The notes beneath the pieces were generated by a model that worked only from the letters and a program-made list of their open reading frames with translations, was not told the DNA's origin and searched no databases. 64,000 nucleotides of DNA. Source: Flavobacterium poyangense. Lineage in GTDB: Bacteria; Bacteroidota; Bacteroidia; Flavobacteriales; Flavobacteriaceae. Made by a program: the position numbers and the translations under genes. Location of the stretch: the NCBI RefSeq assembly GCF_011751075.1, contig NZ_JAALLN010000007.1, positions 202,366 through 266,365 on the forward strand, given 5' to 3'. Shown in pieces: positions 15,715 to 24,625 of this stretch (the first letter of the stretch is position 1; each line of letters begins with the position of its first letter).

Positions 15715-17265
15715 ATGTTAAAACGGAATGACGACTTTTTAGACGGGCTAAATTTCTCCCCGAAAACTGTAAATTTCAGTGTACAAGAAAATGAGTCAGC
15801 AGCAGATCAGGGAAGCAATAATGGCATATTAAAGAATTTGATGTCAGAATATACGAGACTCCAAATTGATGATCCGGTTAGACCTTTTTATGAAGAAAAC
15901 CTGCAAAAAATTGTAAACAATGTAGACTATGGTATTTTACGATTACTAGAAGGCACTTGGGTGAGTTACAACAATAGCGCTAACAATCAAAGTACCGGAA
16001 AATTAGTTGGTAGCGGAGTACATACTACCATCATGCCTTCACCGGGTACAAATTCAGGAACTATTCCAGGGAAATACAGTTTTGATTGTCAACAGTATAT
16101 CGAAAAACTAACATTTGAATTGGTACCGGGAGGGGTTCGTAACCGTGGCGGAGCCAATGAACAATTCTGCGGGGCTGTTAAATACGAACAAACTGTCAAA
16201 AGTGTAAGTGCCGATAAAAATTCAACTGCTTTGCAATACACCCCGATTCATGAGGAAAACGGTATGTATTTATGGCTTAGCGACGTGTTTAATCATGCTG
16301 CCACTAAAAAAAGTATTGAAGAAGACCGTGGTTTACTTCCTGTAGCAGAAACAAATCCAAATAAAAATTTGTACAAAAGTGGCTATCCGGATGAAACTCT
16401 TTTCTTGATTTTGAACGATAAAGGGCAAAAAGAGTATGTAACATTAGAAAACTTAAACGGAAGACATTATTATGAGATCATTGCAGCTAAAGAACTTAAA
16501 CCCGGAGCTGGTCAAACTGGTCCGTATTTTATACCTGATTATTCTATATCTAGAAGTGGGGTAATTCCGCATGGCAGTACAATAACTTTGTTAGGAAATC
16601 TTGTTAATGAAGATTCAAGTTTTCTACTTGATGGCCCGCCAAAATTTCCGAAAGGTGATGCCGCCTGGAAATACGATCATCTTGCTATTTCGAAAACCAT
16701 GGGAGGGGCCGGTGCCAGCGAAGAAAAACCTATAAATCTGGATCAACCACCACCTGACTGGGTATTTGAAAAATTGAACCACGATACAGATCCTGATGAA
16801 AATTTGATCTACACGCAGCGTATACTTGCCAATGAATTATATCCTTATTCTGTAAGACCCGATTTACGACTTCGTGATTCCAACAGAGGGTCAGAAATAA
16901 TAAACCATGTCCAGGTCAAATTGTCTTCTAAAAACAAAACAGGAGCACAGGGAGGGATATTAAACGTTCCTTTTGTAAATCGTTTTGTAAATACTGTTGA
17001 AATGAATATGAATTTATGGATAGAAACAGTTGTAGAAAATGGCAAGGAGTTTTTTCAATTGCAATACGAGCAAATTATACTTTTTGAATTTGCCTTCGGA
17101 GATAGCGGAGGTACAACAAGTTGGCCTCATATTCAGGTTAATACACTTCGTAAAATAGAAGATATTCCCGAAGATCAAAGAGTTATAATTAAAGAGCAAT
17201 TTTACAACTCAGGAAAAGAAAATACTTCTGTACCGGATTCAAGATGCCCTTATCATAAAGTATAA
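15715..17265 (+). CDS. Beta-rich protein of the CTQ-oxidase cluster, possibly nitrobindin/FABP-like heme barrel
   Basis: A 516-residue protein with no signal peptide and no membrane segment. EGTWVSYNNS near residue 80 resembles the GxW-x-G start of lipocalin/nitrobindin-like barrels. Near the C-terminus, FAFGDSGGTTSWPHIQVNTLRK resembles a closing strand of such barrels. The intervening region is long and Gly/Pro/Asp-rich. The C-terminal CPYHKV could bind metal or heme. It is the first gene of the cluster, 204 bp upstream of the VioB-like gene. A heme-binding role would fit, since VioB/RebD enzymes have been reported to contain heme. This is a weak family guess. Confidence 0.45.
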   Translation: MLKRNDDFLDGLNFSPKTVNFSVQENESAADQGSNNGILKNLMSEYTRLQIDDPVRPFYEENLQKIVNNVDYGILRLLEGTWVSYNNSANNQSTGKLVGSGVHTTIMPSPGTNSGTIPGKYSFDCQQYIEKLTFELVPGGVRNRGGANEQFCGAVKYEQTVKSVSADKNSTALQYTPIHEENGMYLWLSDVFNHAATKKSIEEDRGLLPVAETNPNKNLYKSGYPDETLFLILNDKGQKEYVTLENLNGRHYYEIIAAKELKPGAGQTGPYFIPDYSISRSGVIPHGSTITLLGNLVNEDSSFLLDGPPKFPKGDAAWKYDHLAISKTMGGAGASEEKPINLDQPPPDWVFEKLNHDTDPDENLIYTQRILANELYPYSVRPDLRLRDSNRGSEIINHVQVKLSSKNKTGAQGGILNVPFVNRFVNTVEMNMNLWIETVVENGKEFFQLQYEQIILFEFAFGDSGGTTSWPHIQVNTLRKIEDIPEDQRVIIKEQFYNSGKENTSVPDSRCPYHKV

Positions 17266-17283
17266 CAGTTTACTGATAAAATT

Positions 17284-17313
17284 CCATAGTGCTCTGATAT
17301 CAGGACGCTATGG
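17284..17313. other. Hairpin between the first two genes of the CTQ-oxidase cluster
   Basis: CCATAG (17284-17289) pairs with CTATGG (17308-17313), and the loop holds the perfect palindrome CTGATATCAG (17294-17303). No T-run follows, so it is not a standard terminator; a partial terminator or an mRNA processing/stability element is possible. Confidence 0.45.
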
Positions 17314-17469
17314 AGCTTTATCGTATCTAAAATTACATTTCCTTCCGTTTTTAAACATCTTTTTTAGGAATTCTAAAGGCCATTGTTGTCGAAAGTTTTA
17401 TACCTATTAATTGAGTTGGCAACAAAAGTACTATTAGGATTAAATAGAAATTTAACCAAACAACGTATT

Positions 17470-18963
17470 ATGAATTACAACCAGAAAAGAGACCATTTTA
17501 TTTCACCAATACTAGAATGGGCAAAAAAAAATAAACCAAAGGTTAGCACTGCAAAAAATAAATTTATGGCTACTGCTGCAGTTAGTAGTTGTGATCATCT
17601 GAAAAACGCCAAACCTTTTGAAGTACCTTCCCAGTTTAACGGAAAAGATTACATTACAATGTTGCTTCAGATTGATGCCGAAATTGAGCAGGGGCTTATG
17701 TTGCAATATCTGTATGCTGCCTATAGCATGGGCGGACCGCAAATTCCGGCAAAATATCAGGAAAAAGTACATACGTGGCAAAACATCATTTTAGGTATTG
17801 CAAAAGAAGAAATGGGGCATTTTATCTCCGTTCAAAATGTACTCAAAGTGATTGGTGCTCCCTTAAATTTTGGTAGGGAAAGTTATCCTTGGGACAGTCC
17901 TTTTTACCCGTTTCCCTTTACTTTAGAAAAATTCACTCTTAGTTCACTCGCAAAGTATGTTTATGCCGAAGCACCTTGCGAATGGTTAGAAAGCGATGAT
18001 CCGTTGGCTGCCGAAATTATAGCCTCCGTAGATACAACCGTATCAGATCCGCATACTGTTGGGGCCTTGTTTGTAGTCTTACTTCAATTAATCAACGATC
18101 CGAAAGTAATATCCGATGAAACTTTTCAGGCCGGAACATATTCGTGTCAGGCTAAGTTTGACGAGTGGGGTCGGGGATATACCGGAGGAAACAGAGGAAG
18201 TGATGGAAAAAGCATCTATACCAAAAGCCCCGATGTATTGGTTGCTCCTTTATTATCTCGTGACGATGCTTATAATGCTTTATCAGAAATTGCGGAACAA
18301 GGAGAAGGAATGGATACCAAAGAAGAAACGACGCCTTCGCACTTCGAGCGATTCCTGCATATTTATAAAGAGTATAAAGCCATACTGGCAGAAACCAATA
18401 ACACCTTTGTACCATCCCGTAATGTAGCCACCAATCCTTATGTGGGTTCAAAAGCAAACATACCCGAGGTGCCGGAGAGTTCTATTACGGCAATAGAAGT
18501 AGAAAGCGATAAAATTACAGATCCCGAAGCTATTCTTTGGTCTAACTTGAGTGATATCAGATATCGTTTATTGCTTAATTTCTTAAACCATAGCTTTTTA
18601 TTGGATAATGGGTATAATAATTCGGGGAGTTTTTCACCACGAGGTATGATTATCAATTCTGCATTTGGAGAAATGTATAATTTAAGAAGTTTGGCAACTA
18701 TTCTGGTTCAGACTCCAATAAACAAAAATAAAGACGTAATGGGAGGACCACCATTTACACTTCCTTATACATTTGATTTACCATTTGGAGAGCACAATCG
18801 CTGGAGATTGCACAGAGATCTTCTCGAAGCATCACACAACATCATACTAGAGTTGAAACGCTTTAAAGATCAACCTCATATTCAATATTTGAATGGATTA
18901 CAGGAAGCCGATCAAAAACTACTGCAAGCCATTGTCGATTTAACACAAGACAATCTGGTATAG
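17470..18963 (+). CDS. Ferritin-like protein homologous to the C-terminal part of VioB/RebD
   Basis: A 497-residue protein whose core matches what I recall of the ferritin-like part of VioB (iminophenyl-pyruvate dimer synthase). The shared blocks are EIEQGLMLQYLYAAYSM (near residue 72), IAKEEMGHFISVQNVL (near 105), a later AEQGEGM followed by SHFERFLHIY, and a C-terminal GGPPFTLPY near VioB's GPPLPGP. The Glu/ExxH pattern suggests a diiron or similar metal site. VioB's own N-terminal half is absent. The ATG at 17470 is preferred over a TTG 87 bp upstream. Known VioB/RebD couple two imines made by an amino-acid oxidase; here the next gene is an oxidase. The substrate is unknown. Confidence 0.72.
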   Translation: MNYNQKRDHFISPILEWAKKNKPKVSTAKNKFMATAAVSSCDHLKNAKPFEVPSQFNGKDYITMLLQIDAEIEQGLMLQYLYAAYSMGGPQIPAKYQEKVHTWQNIILGIAKEEMGHFISVQNVLKVIGAPLNFGRESYPWDSPFYPFPFTLEKFTLSSLAKYVYAEAPCEWLESDDPLAAEIIASVDTTVSDPHTVGALFVVLLQLINDPKVISDETFQAGTYSCQAKFDEWGRGYTGGNRGSDGKSIYTKSPDVLVAPLLSRDDAYNALSEIAEQGEGMDTKEETTPSHFERFLHIYKEYKAILAETNNTFVPSRNVATNPYVGSKANIPEVPESSITAIEVESDKITDPEAILWSNLSDIRYRLLLNFLNHSFLLDNGYNNSGSFSPRGMIINSAFGEMYNLRSLATILVQTPINKNKDVMGGPPFTLPYTFDLPFGEHNRWRLHRDLLEASHNIILELKRFKDQPHIQYLNGLQEADQKLLQAIVDLTQDNLV

Positions 18964-19007
18964 TTTCAAATTAATTCATTCCATTAAATAATTTAAAATA
19001 CTACGAT

Positions 19008-21302
19008 ATGAAAATTATAGAATTAAGAATTCTTCCGCCTATTGCCATTGGCAGACTAGGGGAATCAGAAGAACCTATGGAAGCGTATGATCTTCAATTA
19101 TCAAAAGAAAAACCACTTGACTATAGAGAAATTACTCCTGAAACAACATTAACAGTAGACCCAGTTACAGGAGAAATTAAATCACATAAACCTACTTATA
19201 TCAAATTTAAAGAGGTTAAAAATCTTGCAGACCGAAACGGAAAAATACATCCCGTTTCTCCTTTTCTGGAAGTGTTTGCCATCACAGATCAAAAGCCCGA
19301 CGAATTAGTGCCTCTTACTGAAGATTTGCTTAAACAATCGGGTTTGAGCCTCAAAGACATCAGTTGGGATGTAGATGTGGCCAACATAAAGATTTTCAGG
19401 AGAACAGGAGATGTAGATGATAAAATGTTTGCCAAAATTAATACTATTACTTCGCATGAAGTGAAACCATTGCTTGCAGATTGCGGAAATTTTCTGCCTG
19501 ACAAAAAATTACCATTAGGCTCTGTTCAGTTTATAAAACCAACGCAAGAGTTTCCGGAAATAAGATTCCGTTACACACCGGCAGGAGGAAAAGTGTATGG
19601 CGCCAGTTTATATAGAAAAACGGGGCCGGGTGAAAACCAAATAGAAAAAGATCCCACCTTTAAAAGTGAGGACGAAATATTGTACAATATAGATAAAGGC
19701 AAATGGCGTGGTTATAAAGAAGGTAGTACCCCTAACGTGTTGTACACCAATCCGGCACAGATTTTTGCAGGTTATTCCTATACCGACGAACAGCAGGTGA
19801 GCTGGCAGGTGAGCTGGGGATATATAGATGATGAATGTGATGGTTTTGTAACCGTAAAACTAAAAATTGAAGCAGATAAGATATTGACCGCCAAAGCACA
19901 TATTAGCGCCGGACCACCTGCTTTTGCTCCTGATACTTTGCCAATTCGCGTGGTCTCAGATGAACTGGAGCAAATTATATTAAGTACAGACATTGATGGA
20001 GAGGTAACTATAGAAGAAGCCGAAGAGATTATCCGCAGGGCTTTTGAAACCATTCGCCTCATGAATACTGCAATAATGAATGGAAATAGTTATGAAGGCA
20101 AACAAAATGTAGCCAGCACCATGGTACGTCAGAATACAAATGATTTTGGTCGTTTTTTCGAACCTATCATGGCAACTTCTCTTGTAGACAATCTTGCTTT
20201 ACAGCTTTTACACGAAAGAGTGTTTAACGGTCTAAGTTCAGGAGCATCACCATGGTTTAGTGATTTGTTGCGAAAACCTGATGAAATAGGGGATTTATCT
20301 AGTAAAGCCCTTCGAAAAATGCCTGCTTTAATGCGTGGTGCCGATGGAAGGTCGCTAACTTTTACCTATCGACAAATCAATATGATTATAAAAGCCGCAA
20401 GTACCTCGATGTTTAAGGATATTAATCCCGATACATTGCCGGTAAGTTACGGTTCACCATTGAAAGCAAATAATCTAACAGCGCAATTGCATTACAGAGG
20501 AACAGGAAATCCTATTGCTGTTTTACCAAGAACAGCCATTTCAAATTGTTTTCCGGGATTGGAATTTGATTTCAGAAATCTTTGGAGAAGAGCATTCAAC
20601 GGAATTGTTCTAATTGAAAACAATAATTATGTATTGGAGGCCAGTGATCCGAAATTCAAAAATTTAGAAGGACACCGATTGGTAGCCATAGAAGGTCAGC
20701 CCACAATGGTACAGACTTTTGGCCCTGTATTCCCCAATGGTGATAGTGTACCTTTAAAAACAGACGCAAATCCAAATGGGGTTTCTTTTATGGAATGGTC
20801 GAACTCTATGGTTCATGTTTTACAAAAACAAGGAAAGGAGGTAGTATGTCATTTTACAGCAGCACCTTCAATACCCGAAGTTGTAGTAGATTTAAGCGAA
20901 TTGAACAATCCCGAAAAATATACTGCCGTTACTTTAGTAGTTAATACCATATTTGACGGCAATAGTGCCGCATTTTCGGACACCATTATAAAACCCGGAG
21001 AGTTAACACAAGGCCTTTGTGCGCCGTGGCAAAATGACTATCGCGAGTGTTCCTGTTATTATTGGGCAGCGAGCAGACCCGATTTCGTAAATATTGTTCC
21101 CGACGAAAATGGACTAAGTACCGGAGATTTATGGATGGCTAAAAAACGTACAGGGTCCTATATTCCTGATGATTGGCAAAACTCAAGATTGCTTTCCTAT
21201 CAGGATCTTTTTGAAAACTGGCAAGGAGAACTCAATTTTATCATTGCCGGAAAAGACGCGATCCAAAGCGAGCCCGTAAAACCTAAATCTACCAAGAAAT
21301 AA
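19008..21302 (+). CDS. LodA/GoxA-family CTQ-dependent oxidase
   Basis: A 764-residue protein of the LodA/GoxA family: amino-acid or amine oxidases whose cofactor, cysteine tryptophylquinone, is made from their own Cys and Trp. The N-terminal IELRILPPIAIGRLGES matches the LodA start. The C-terminal signature CAPWQNDYRECSCYYWAASR spans residues 671-690 (Cys671, Trp674, Cys681, Cys683, Trp686). Cys614 (VVCHFTAAP) is another candidate partner. I cannot say which Cys-Trp pair forms the quinone. The family releases H2O2 and an aldehyde or keto acid plus ammonia. The gene is 44 bp after the VioB-like gene and shares its last base with the radical SAM start. The substrate is not predictable from sequence. 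Confidence 0.85.
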   Translation: MKIIELRILPPIAIGRLGESEEPMEAYDLQLSKEKPLDYREITPETTLTVDPVTGEIKSHKPTYIKFKEVKNLADRNGKIHPVSPFLEVFAITDQKPDELVPLTEDLLKQSGLSLKDISWDVDVANIKIFRRTGDVDDKMFAKINTITSHEVKPLLADCGNFLPDKKLPLGSVQFIKPTQEFPEIRFRYTPAGGKVYGASLYRKTGPGENQIEKDPTFKSEDEILYNIDKGKWRGYKEGSTPNVLYTNPAQIFAGYSYTDEQQVSWQVSWGYIDDECDGFVTVKLKIEADKILTAKAHISAGPPAFAPDTLPIRVVSDELEQIILSTDIDGEVTIEEAEEIIRRAFETIRLMNTAIMNGNSYEGKQNVASTMVRQNTNDFGRFFEPIMATSLVDNLALQLLHERVFNGLSSGASPWFSDLLRKPDEIGDLSSKALRKMPALMRGADGRSLTFTYRQINMIIKAASTSMFKDINPDTLPVSYGSPLKANNLTAQLHYRGTGNPIAVLPRTAISNCFPGLEFDFRNLWRRAFNGIVLIENNNYVLEASDPKFKNLEGHRLVAIEGQPTMVQTFGPVFPNGDSVPLKTDANPNGVSFMEWSNSMVHVLQKQGKEVVCHFTAAPSIPEVVVDLSELNNPEKYTAVTLVVNTIFDGNSAAFSDTIIKPGELTQGLCAPWQNDYRECSCYYWAASRPDFVNIVPDENGLSTGDLWMAKKRTGSYIPDDWQNSRLLSYQDLFENWQGELNFIIAGKDAIQSEPVKPKSTKK

Positions 21303-22687
21303 TGACAAGCCCAACCCAAAGATTCATAGACACAAGGATGAATGGTCCGATTGCAACAAAGCTTGCACAGCTCATTGTTCCGCAATCCAAACCTCGTTCG
21401 GCTACGGCACATTTGGTAAAAGGAGCACATTCAACCCAGATTTTTATTCCAAACGGAAGCCGGCTTTATACTATTTCTCCCGAAGTAGAGCAAAAAATAG
21501 CTTTTTTAATGGATAAAAAGAATGAAAAAGGCCTGCAAAAGGAATTGATTCATTTAGGGCTCGATGCACCCGAATATATTACGGATGAGCCTTTGCAAAG
21601 TCCGAGATTGCATGCATTGTCATTGGCAATAGCACAAAAATGCAACATGGGATGTACCTATTGTTATGCCGATCAGGGCGATTTTGGAGGACCTACAAAA
21701 AATATGTCTTTAGAAACAGCCTTTAAAGCTATCGATTTGTTACTAAAAGAATGTCCCGAAGGAGGTAAAGCACAGCTTACTTTTTTAGGAGGAGAACCTT
21801 TAATTAACAGGCAAGCCATAAGAGAAGCTACAGTTTATGCCGAAAAAGCAGCTAAGAAAAAAGAGATACAACTTAGTTATTCGATTACTACAAACGGAAC
21901 CTTGGTTACAGAAAGTGATGCCGTTTTTTTTGAAGAATATGGTTTTTCTGTAACGATTAGTCTGGACGGAATAGGTAAGGATCATGATCTCAATCGACCA
22001 ATGAAAGGAGGCAAGGGAAGTTACGATACCATCATCAAAAACATTCAACCCTTACTGGCGTTACAGCAAAAAATGCAGGTTTCTGCCAGAGTGACCGTAA
22101 CTCCCGAGAATACAAATCTTCCGGCTGTTTTGGATGAATTTGTTGCAATGGGATTCCATGGCGTAGGTTTTTCTCCTTTACTCAGATCCAGCAATGGTCA
22201 AAACGAAATGAACAAAGAGCAGTTAGCGGTCATGTTAGAAAATATGATCGCCTGCGGTCTCAATTTCGAGAAAAATGTATTAGCAGGAAAACGCTATCCC
22301 TTTCTGAATATGGTAAATGCCTTAAAAGAAATTTCCAAAGGAACCCACAGACCCTATCCGTGCGGAGCAGGAGCCGGTTATATGGGCGTATCTGCTGATG
22401 AAGATTTATTTGCCTGCCATCGTTTTGTGAACGAAGATGTTGGAAAAATGGGTGATTTAAACAAGGGCATACAAGGCGATTTACAGAATACATGGCTTGC
22501 CACCCGACATGTAAATACACAAGATCCCTGCTCAAAATGTTGGGCACGTTACCTCTGTGGCGGTGGTTGCCATCACGAAGTAATTGAAAAGGGAAGACCC
22601 GCTTGTGATTACATCAGATCATGGTTGTTCTATACCATACAAGCCAACGAAAGACTGTCAAGATTAAAACCTAACTGGAATAATTAA
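21302..22687 (+). CDS. Radical SAM/SPASM protein, probable maturase of the CTQ oxidase
   Basis: A 461-residue radical SAM enzyme. The 4Fe-4S motif CNMGCTYC is at Cys114/Cys118/Cys121, FLGGEPLI is the family GGEP motif, and a C-terminal SPASM domain has Cys in PCGAGAGYMG, FACHRF, CSKCWARYLCGGGCH and PACDY. This pattern resembles QhpD, which forms Cys-to-Asp/Glu thioether links in the CTQ subunit of quinohemoprotein amine dehydrogenase, and anSME-type maturases. Its start overlaps the oxidase stop (TAATG), which strongly couples them. I infer post-translational modification of the LodA-like protein; a separate peptide substrate was not found nearby. Confidence 0.85.
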   Translation: MTSPTQRFIDTRMNGPIATKLAQLIVPQSKPRSATAHLVKGAHSTQIFIPNGSRLYTISPEVEQKIAFLMDKKNEKGLQKELIHLGLDAPEYITDEPLQSPRLHALSLAIAQKCNMGCTYCYADQGDFGGPTKNMSLETAFKAIDLLLKECPEGGKAQLTFLGGEPLINRQAIREATVYAEKAAKKKEIQLSYSITTNGTLVTESDAVFFEEYGFSVTISLDGIGKDHDLNRPMKGGKGSYDTIIKNIQPLLALQQKMQVSARVTVTPENTNLPAVLDEFVAMGFHGVGFSPLLRSSNGQNEMNKEQLAVMLENMIACGLNFEKNVLAGKRYPFLNMVNALKEISKGTHRPYPCGAGAGYMGVSADEDLFACHRFVNEDVGKMGDLNKGIQGDLQNTWLATRHVNTQDPCSKCWARYLCGGGCHHEVIEKGRPACDYIRSWLFYTIQANERLSRLKPNWNN

Positions 22688-22693
22688 GAGTAA

Positions 22694-24184
22694 ATGAAAC
22701 TGTTACCCGAAGTTTTCGATGTATTTATCCTGGGAGCCGGTCCTGCCGGATTGTGCGCTGCGATACGCCTTTTAGAAATGGGTTATACCGTTGGTCTGCT
22801 CGAGCAGGAACAATTTCCAAGACCTCAAATAGGCGAGTCACTTTCTCCCGGAATTCGGAATATTTTCGAATATTTGAATGTGAAACATCTATTGGATGAT
22901 CCTGTGTATTTAAAAAATGGTGCTGCCAGAGTTATTTGGGAAAACAAAGAGCAAATCTACAACCGTCCCGCACAAAACAATGGAGGGATCATCGTAGACA
23001 GAAGCAAACTCGATCAGGATTTACTTAAATTTGCAATCTCCAAAGGATTACATTTAATAATGCCCGGAAAATTAAAAAACTCCACAAATTCAGAAAACGG
23101 ATGGGCATTGGAGATAATTGCCGGATTGGTTCAAATCAAAATTAATTCAAAAATTGTATTGGATTCAAGGGGGCGCAAAGGCACACTTTTAAAAGAAAGA
23201 GTTCCAATTGCTCCCTCCGCAGTTGCCGTTTGGACCCATATTGAGATGGGGTCCATTGCCAACGAAGCGCTTATCGAAGCTGTTGACGAGGGTTGGTTAT
23301 GGGGATCTCCCGTTTGTGGAAACCGTTATCGGATTATGACTTTTACAGATCCGATTGCCTTAAAGAAAAATAGCGAATCACATCTTTTAGAGGTAATGCG
23401 CAAAACAAAGTTGTTCTCACCACTAACAAACAAAATTGGAGAAGCTTCCATTGAAACCTGTTCCGTTACTTCGTTTGTGAACCATGACCCCTGGAACAAA
23501 CAGTTTGTTAAAATTGGAGAAGCCGCTTTTACCTTAGATCCGCTTTCTTCTACAGGTGTAGAAAAGGCGATGCGCTTTTCTTTGCATGTGGCGATTGCAA
23601 TAAATACTTACTTAAAAGATCCTGATTCACCAAATCCAAAAGATTTCTATGAAGAAAAATTAATAGAATCGGTAGTCAATCATGCCCATTGGACAGCCGA
23701 TTATTATCGCAACGCCTGGGCCTGCAACGAAAAGACAGAATTCTGGTCAAAAAGAGCCGATTTTCAGCTCGATATTTCGAAGAGTGAAACCGATTTTACA
23801 TTAAAGTTGGAAAAGGAATTTAAGACAGCCCGTACACTCCTTGAAAAAAAACAAGAACCTATTCCGGTAGATTTTATTCTATACCGATTTTGGAATGAGG
23901 AAATTGTCGTTGCCCCTAATGTTACGTTTAAAACTGTCTATGCCGTTCAGAAGGACAGTATAGTACTGAAAGAAGCACTGGTTCACCCGAATTTAGAACG
24001 ACCGTCGGTTTATCTGGATCAAATAGAATTATTTCCTTTTTTAAAGACTATAAATGGTAAAGTTGTTTCAAGTATCATAGCGCAGCTGAATACAACGATT
24101 GGAATCGAAAAGTCAAAAAAAATACTTGTTTTCCTTTTATCCAATCAACTGCTTGTTACGAGTAAAGGTGGATTAGAAGTTTAA
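22694..24184 (+). CDS. LodB/QhpG/halogenase-like FAD protein, probable CTQ-forming monooxygenase
   Basis: A 496-residue flavoprotein. ILGAGPAGLCAAIRLLEMG (residues 12-30) is the FAD site and RPQIGESLSPG near residue 47 is the halogenase/LodB GES-type motif. GWLWGSPV near residue 197 parallels the WxWxIP motif, and LDPLSSTGVEKAM is the second FAD contact. LodB and QhpG are flavin-dependent proteins needed to oxidise the tryptophan of their partner oxidase, which fits the position 6 bp after the radical SAM gene. A tryptophan-halogenase-like activity on a free substrate is the alternative. It ends the cluster; the stop is followed 2 bp later by a heptanucleotide repeat. Confidence 0.8.
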   Translation: MKLLPEVFDVFILGAGPAGLCAAIRLLEMGYTVGLLEQEQFPRPQIGESLSPGIRNIFEYLNVKHLLDDPVYLKNGAARVIWENKEQIYNRPAQNNGGIIVDRSKLDQDLLKFAISKGLHLIMPGKLKNSTNSENGWALEIIAGLVQIKINSKIVLDSRGRKGTLLKERVPIAPSAVAVWTHIEMGSIANEALIEAVDEGWLWGSPVCGNRYRIMTFTDPIALKKNSESHLLEVMRKTKLFSPLTNKIGEASIETCSVTSFVNHDPWNKQFVKIGEAAFTLDPLSSTGVEKAMRFSLHVAIAINTYLKDPDSPNPKDFYEEKLIESVVNHAHWTADYYRNAWACNEKTEFWSKRADFQLDISKSETDFTLKLEKEFKTARTLLEKKQEPIPVDFILYRFWNEEIVVAPNVTFKTVYAVQKDSIVLKEALVHPNLERPSVYLDQIELFPFLKTINGKVVSSIIAQLNTTIGIEKSKKILVFLLSNQLLVTSKGGLEV

Positions 24185-24186
24185 TT

Positions 24187-24260
24187 CTTAATACTTAATA
24201 CTTAATACTTAATACTTAATACTTAATACTTAATACTTAATACTTAATACTTAATACTTA
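24187..24260. repeat. Heptanucleotide tandem repeat, (CTTAATA) about 10.5 copies
   Basis: Seventy-four bases of uninterrupted CTTAATA units, starting 2 bp after the stop codon of the flavoprotein gene. Perfect arrays of this kind vary in copy number by slippage. It is outside any reading frame, so it would affect 3' UTR length or spacing only. The rest of the 441-bp gap holds the terminator below and the ppdK upstream region. Confidence 0.95.
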
Positions 24261-24359
24261 GTTCGAAATAGACACCCTAATTAATCTTTAAATTCATCTC
24301 CCACAATTTTTCAAAAAATACTACAAATAAAATTTCATTTGTTAAATAATGATCAAAGA

Positions 24360-24388
24360 GTCTGTTTCTCCCGAAACGGACTTTTTTG
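24360..24388 (+). terminator. Intrinsic terminator after the CTQ-oxidase cluster
   Basis: GTCTGTTT (24360-24367) pairs with AAACGGAC (24374-24381, one G-T pair) and is followed by a T-run to 24387. Confidence 0.7.
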
Positions 24389-24625
24389 TTTATCGCGTCA
24401 TTTTAATCTCAGTTTAGCCCGAGTTTACTGAGAGTAATGTAGACATAAATTAGTTTCACAAAACAAATTTGGATACGTAAACTCAGGCTTGAAACATGAC
24501 TTTTCTAAAATTCGATTCTTTAGCGTAAATTAAATTTTCATATCAAAATATTTTTCATTTATTTTACTACATCGATTTCGTAATGCGATAATCGCAAATA
24601 ACTACTTAAACAAACAACAAATTTT

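Noticed and set aside
19008..21302. Assignment as lysine epsilon-oxidase or glycine oxidase
   Set aside because: The family signature is clear, but substrate specificity within LodA/GoxA cannot be read from the sequence by eye.
24187..24260. Phase-variation switch of a coding frame
   Set aside because: The 7-bp array is after the stop codon and outside any frame, so copy-number changes cannot switch the protein itself.
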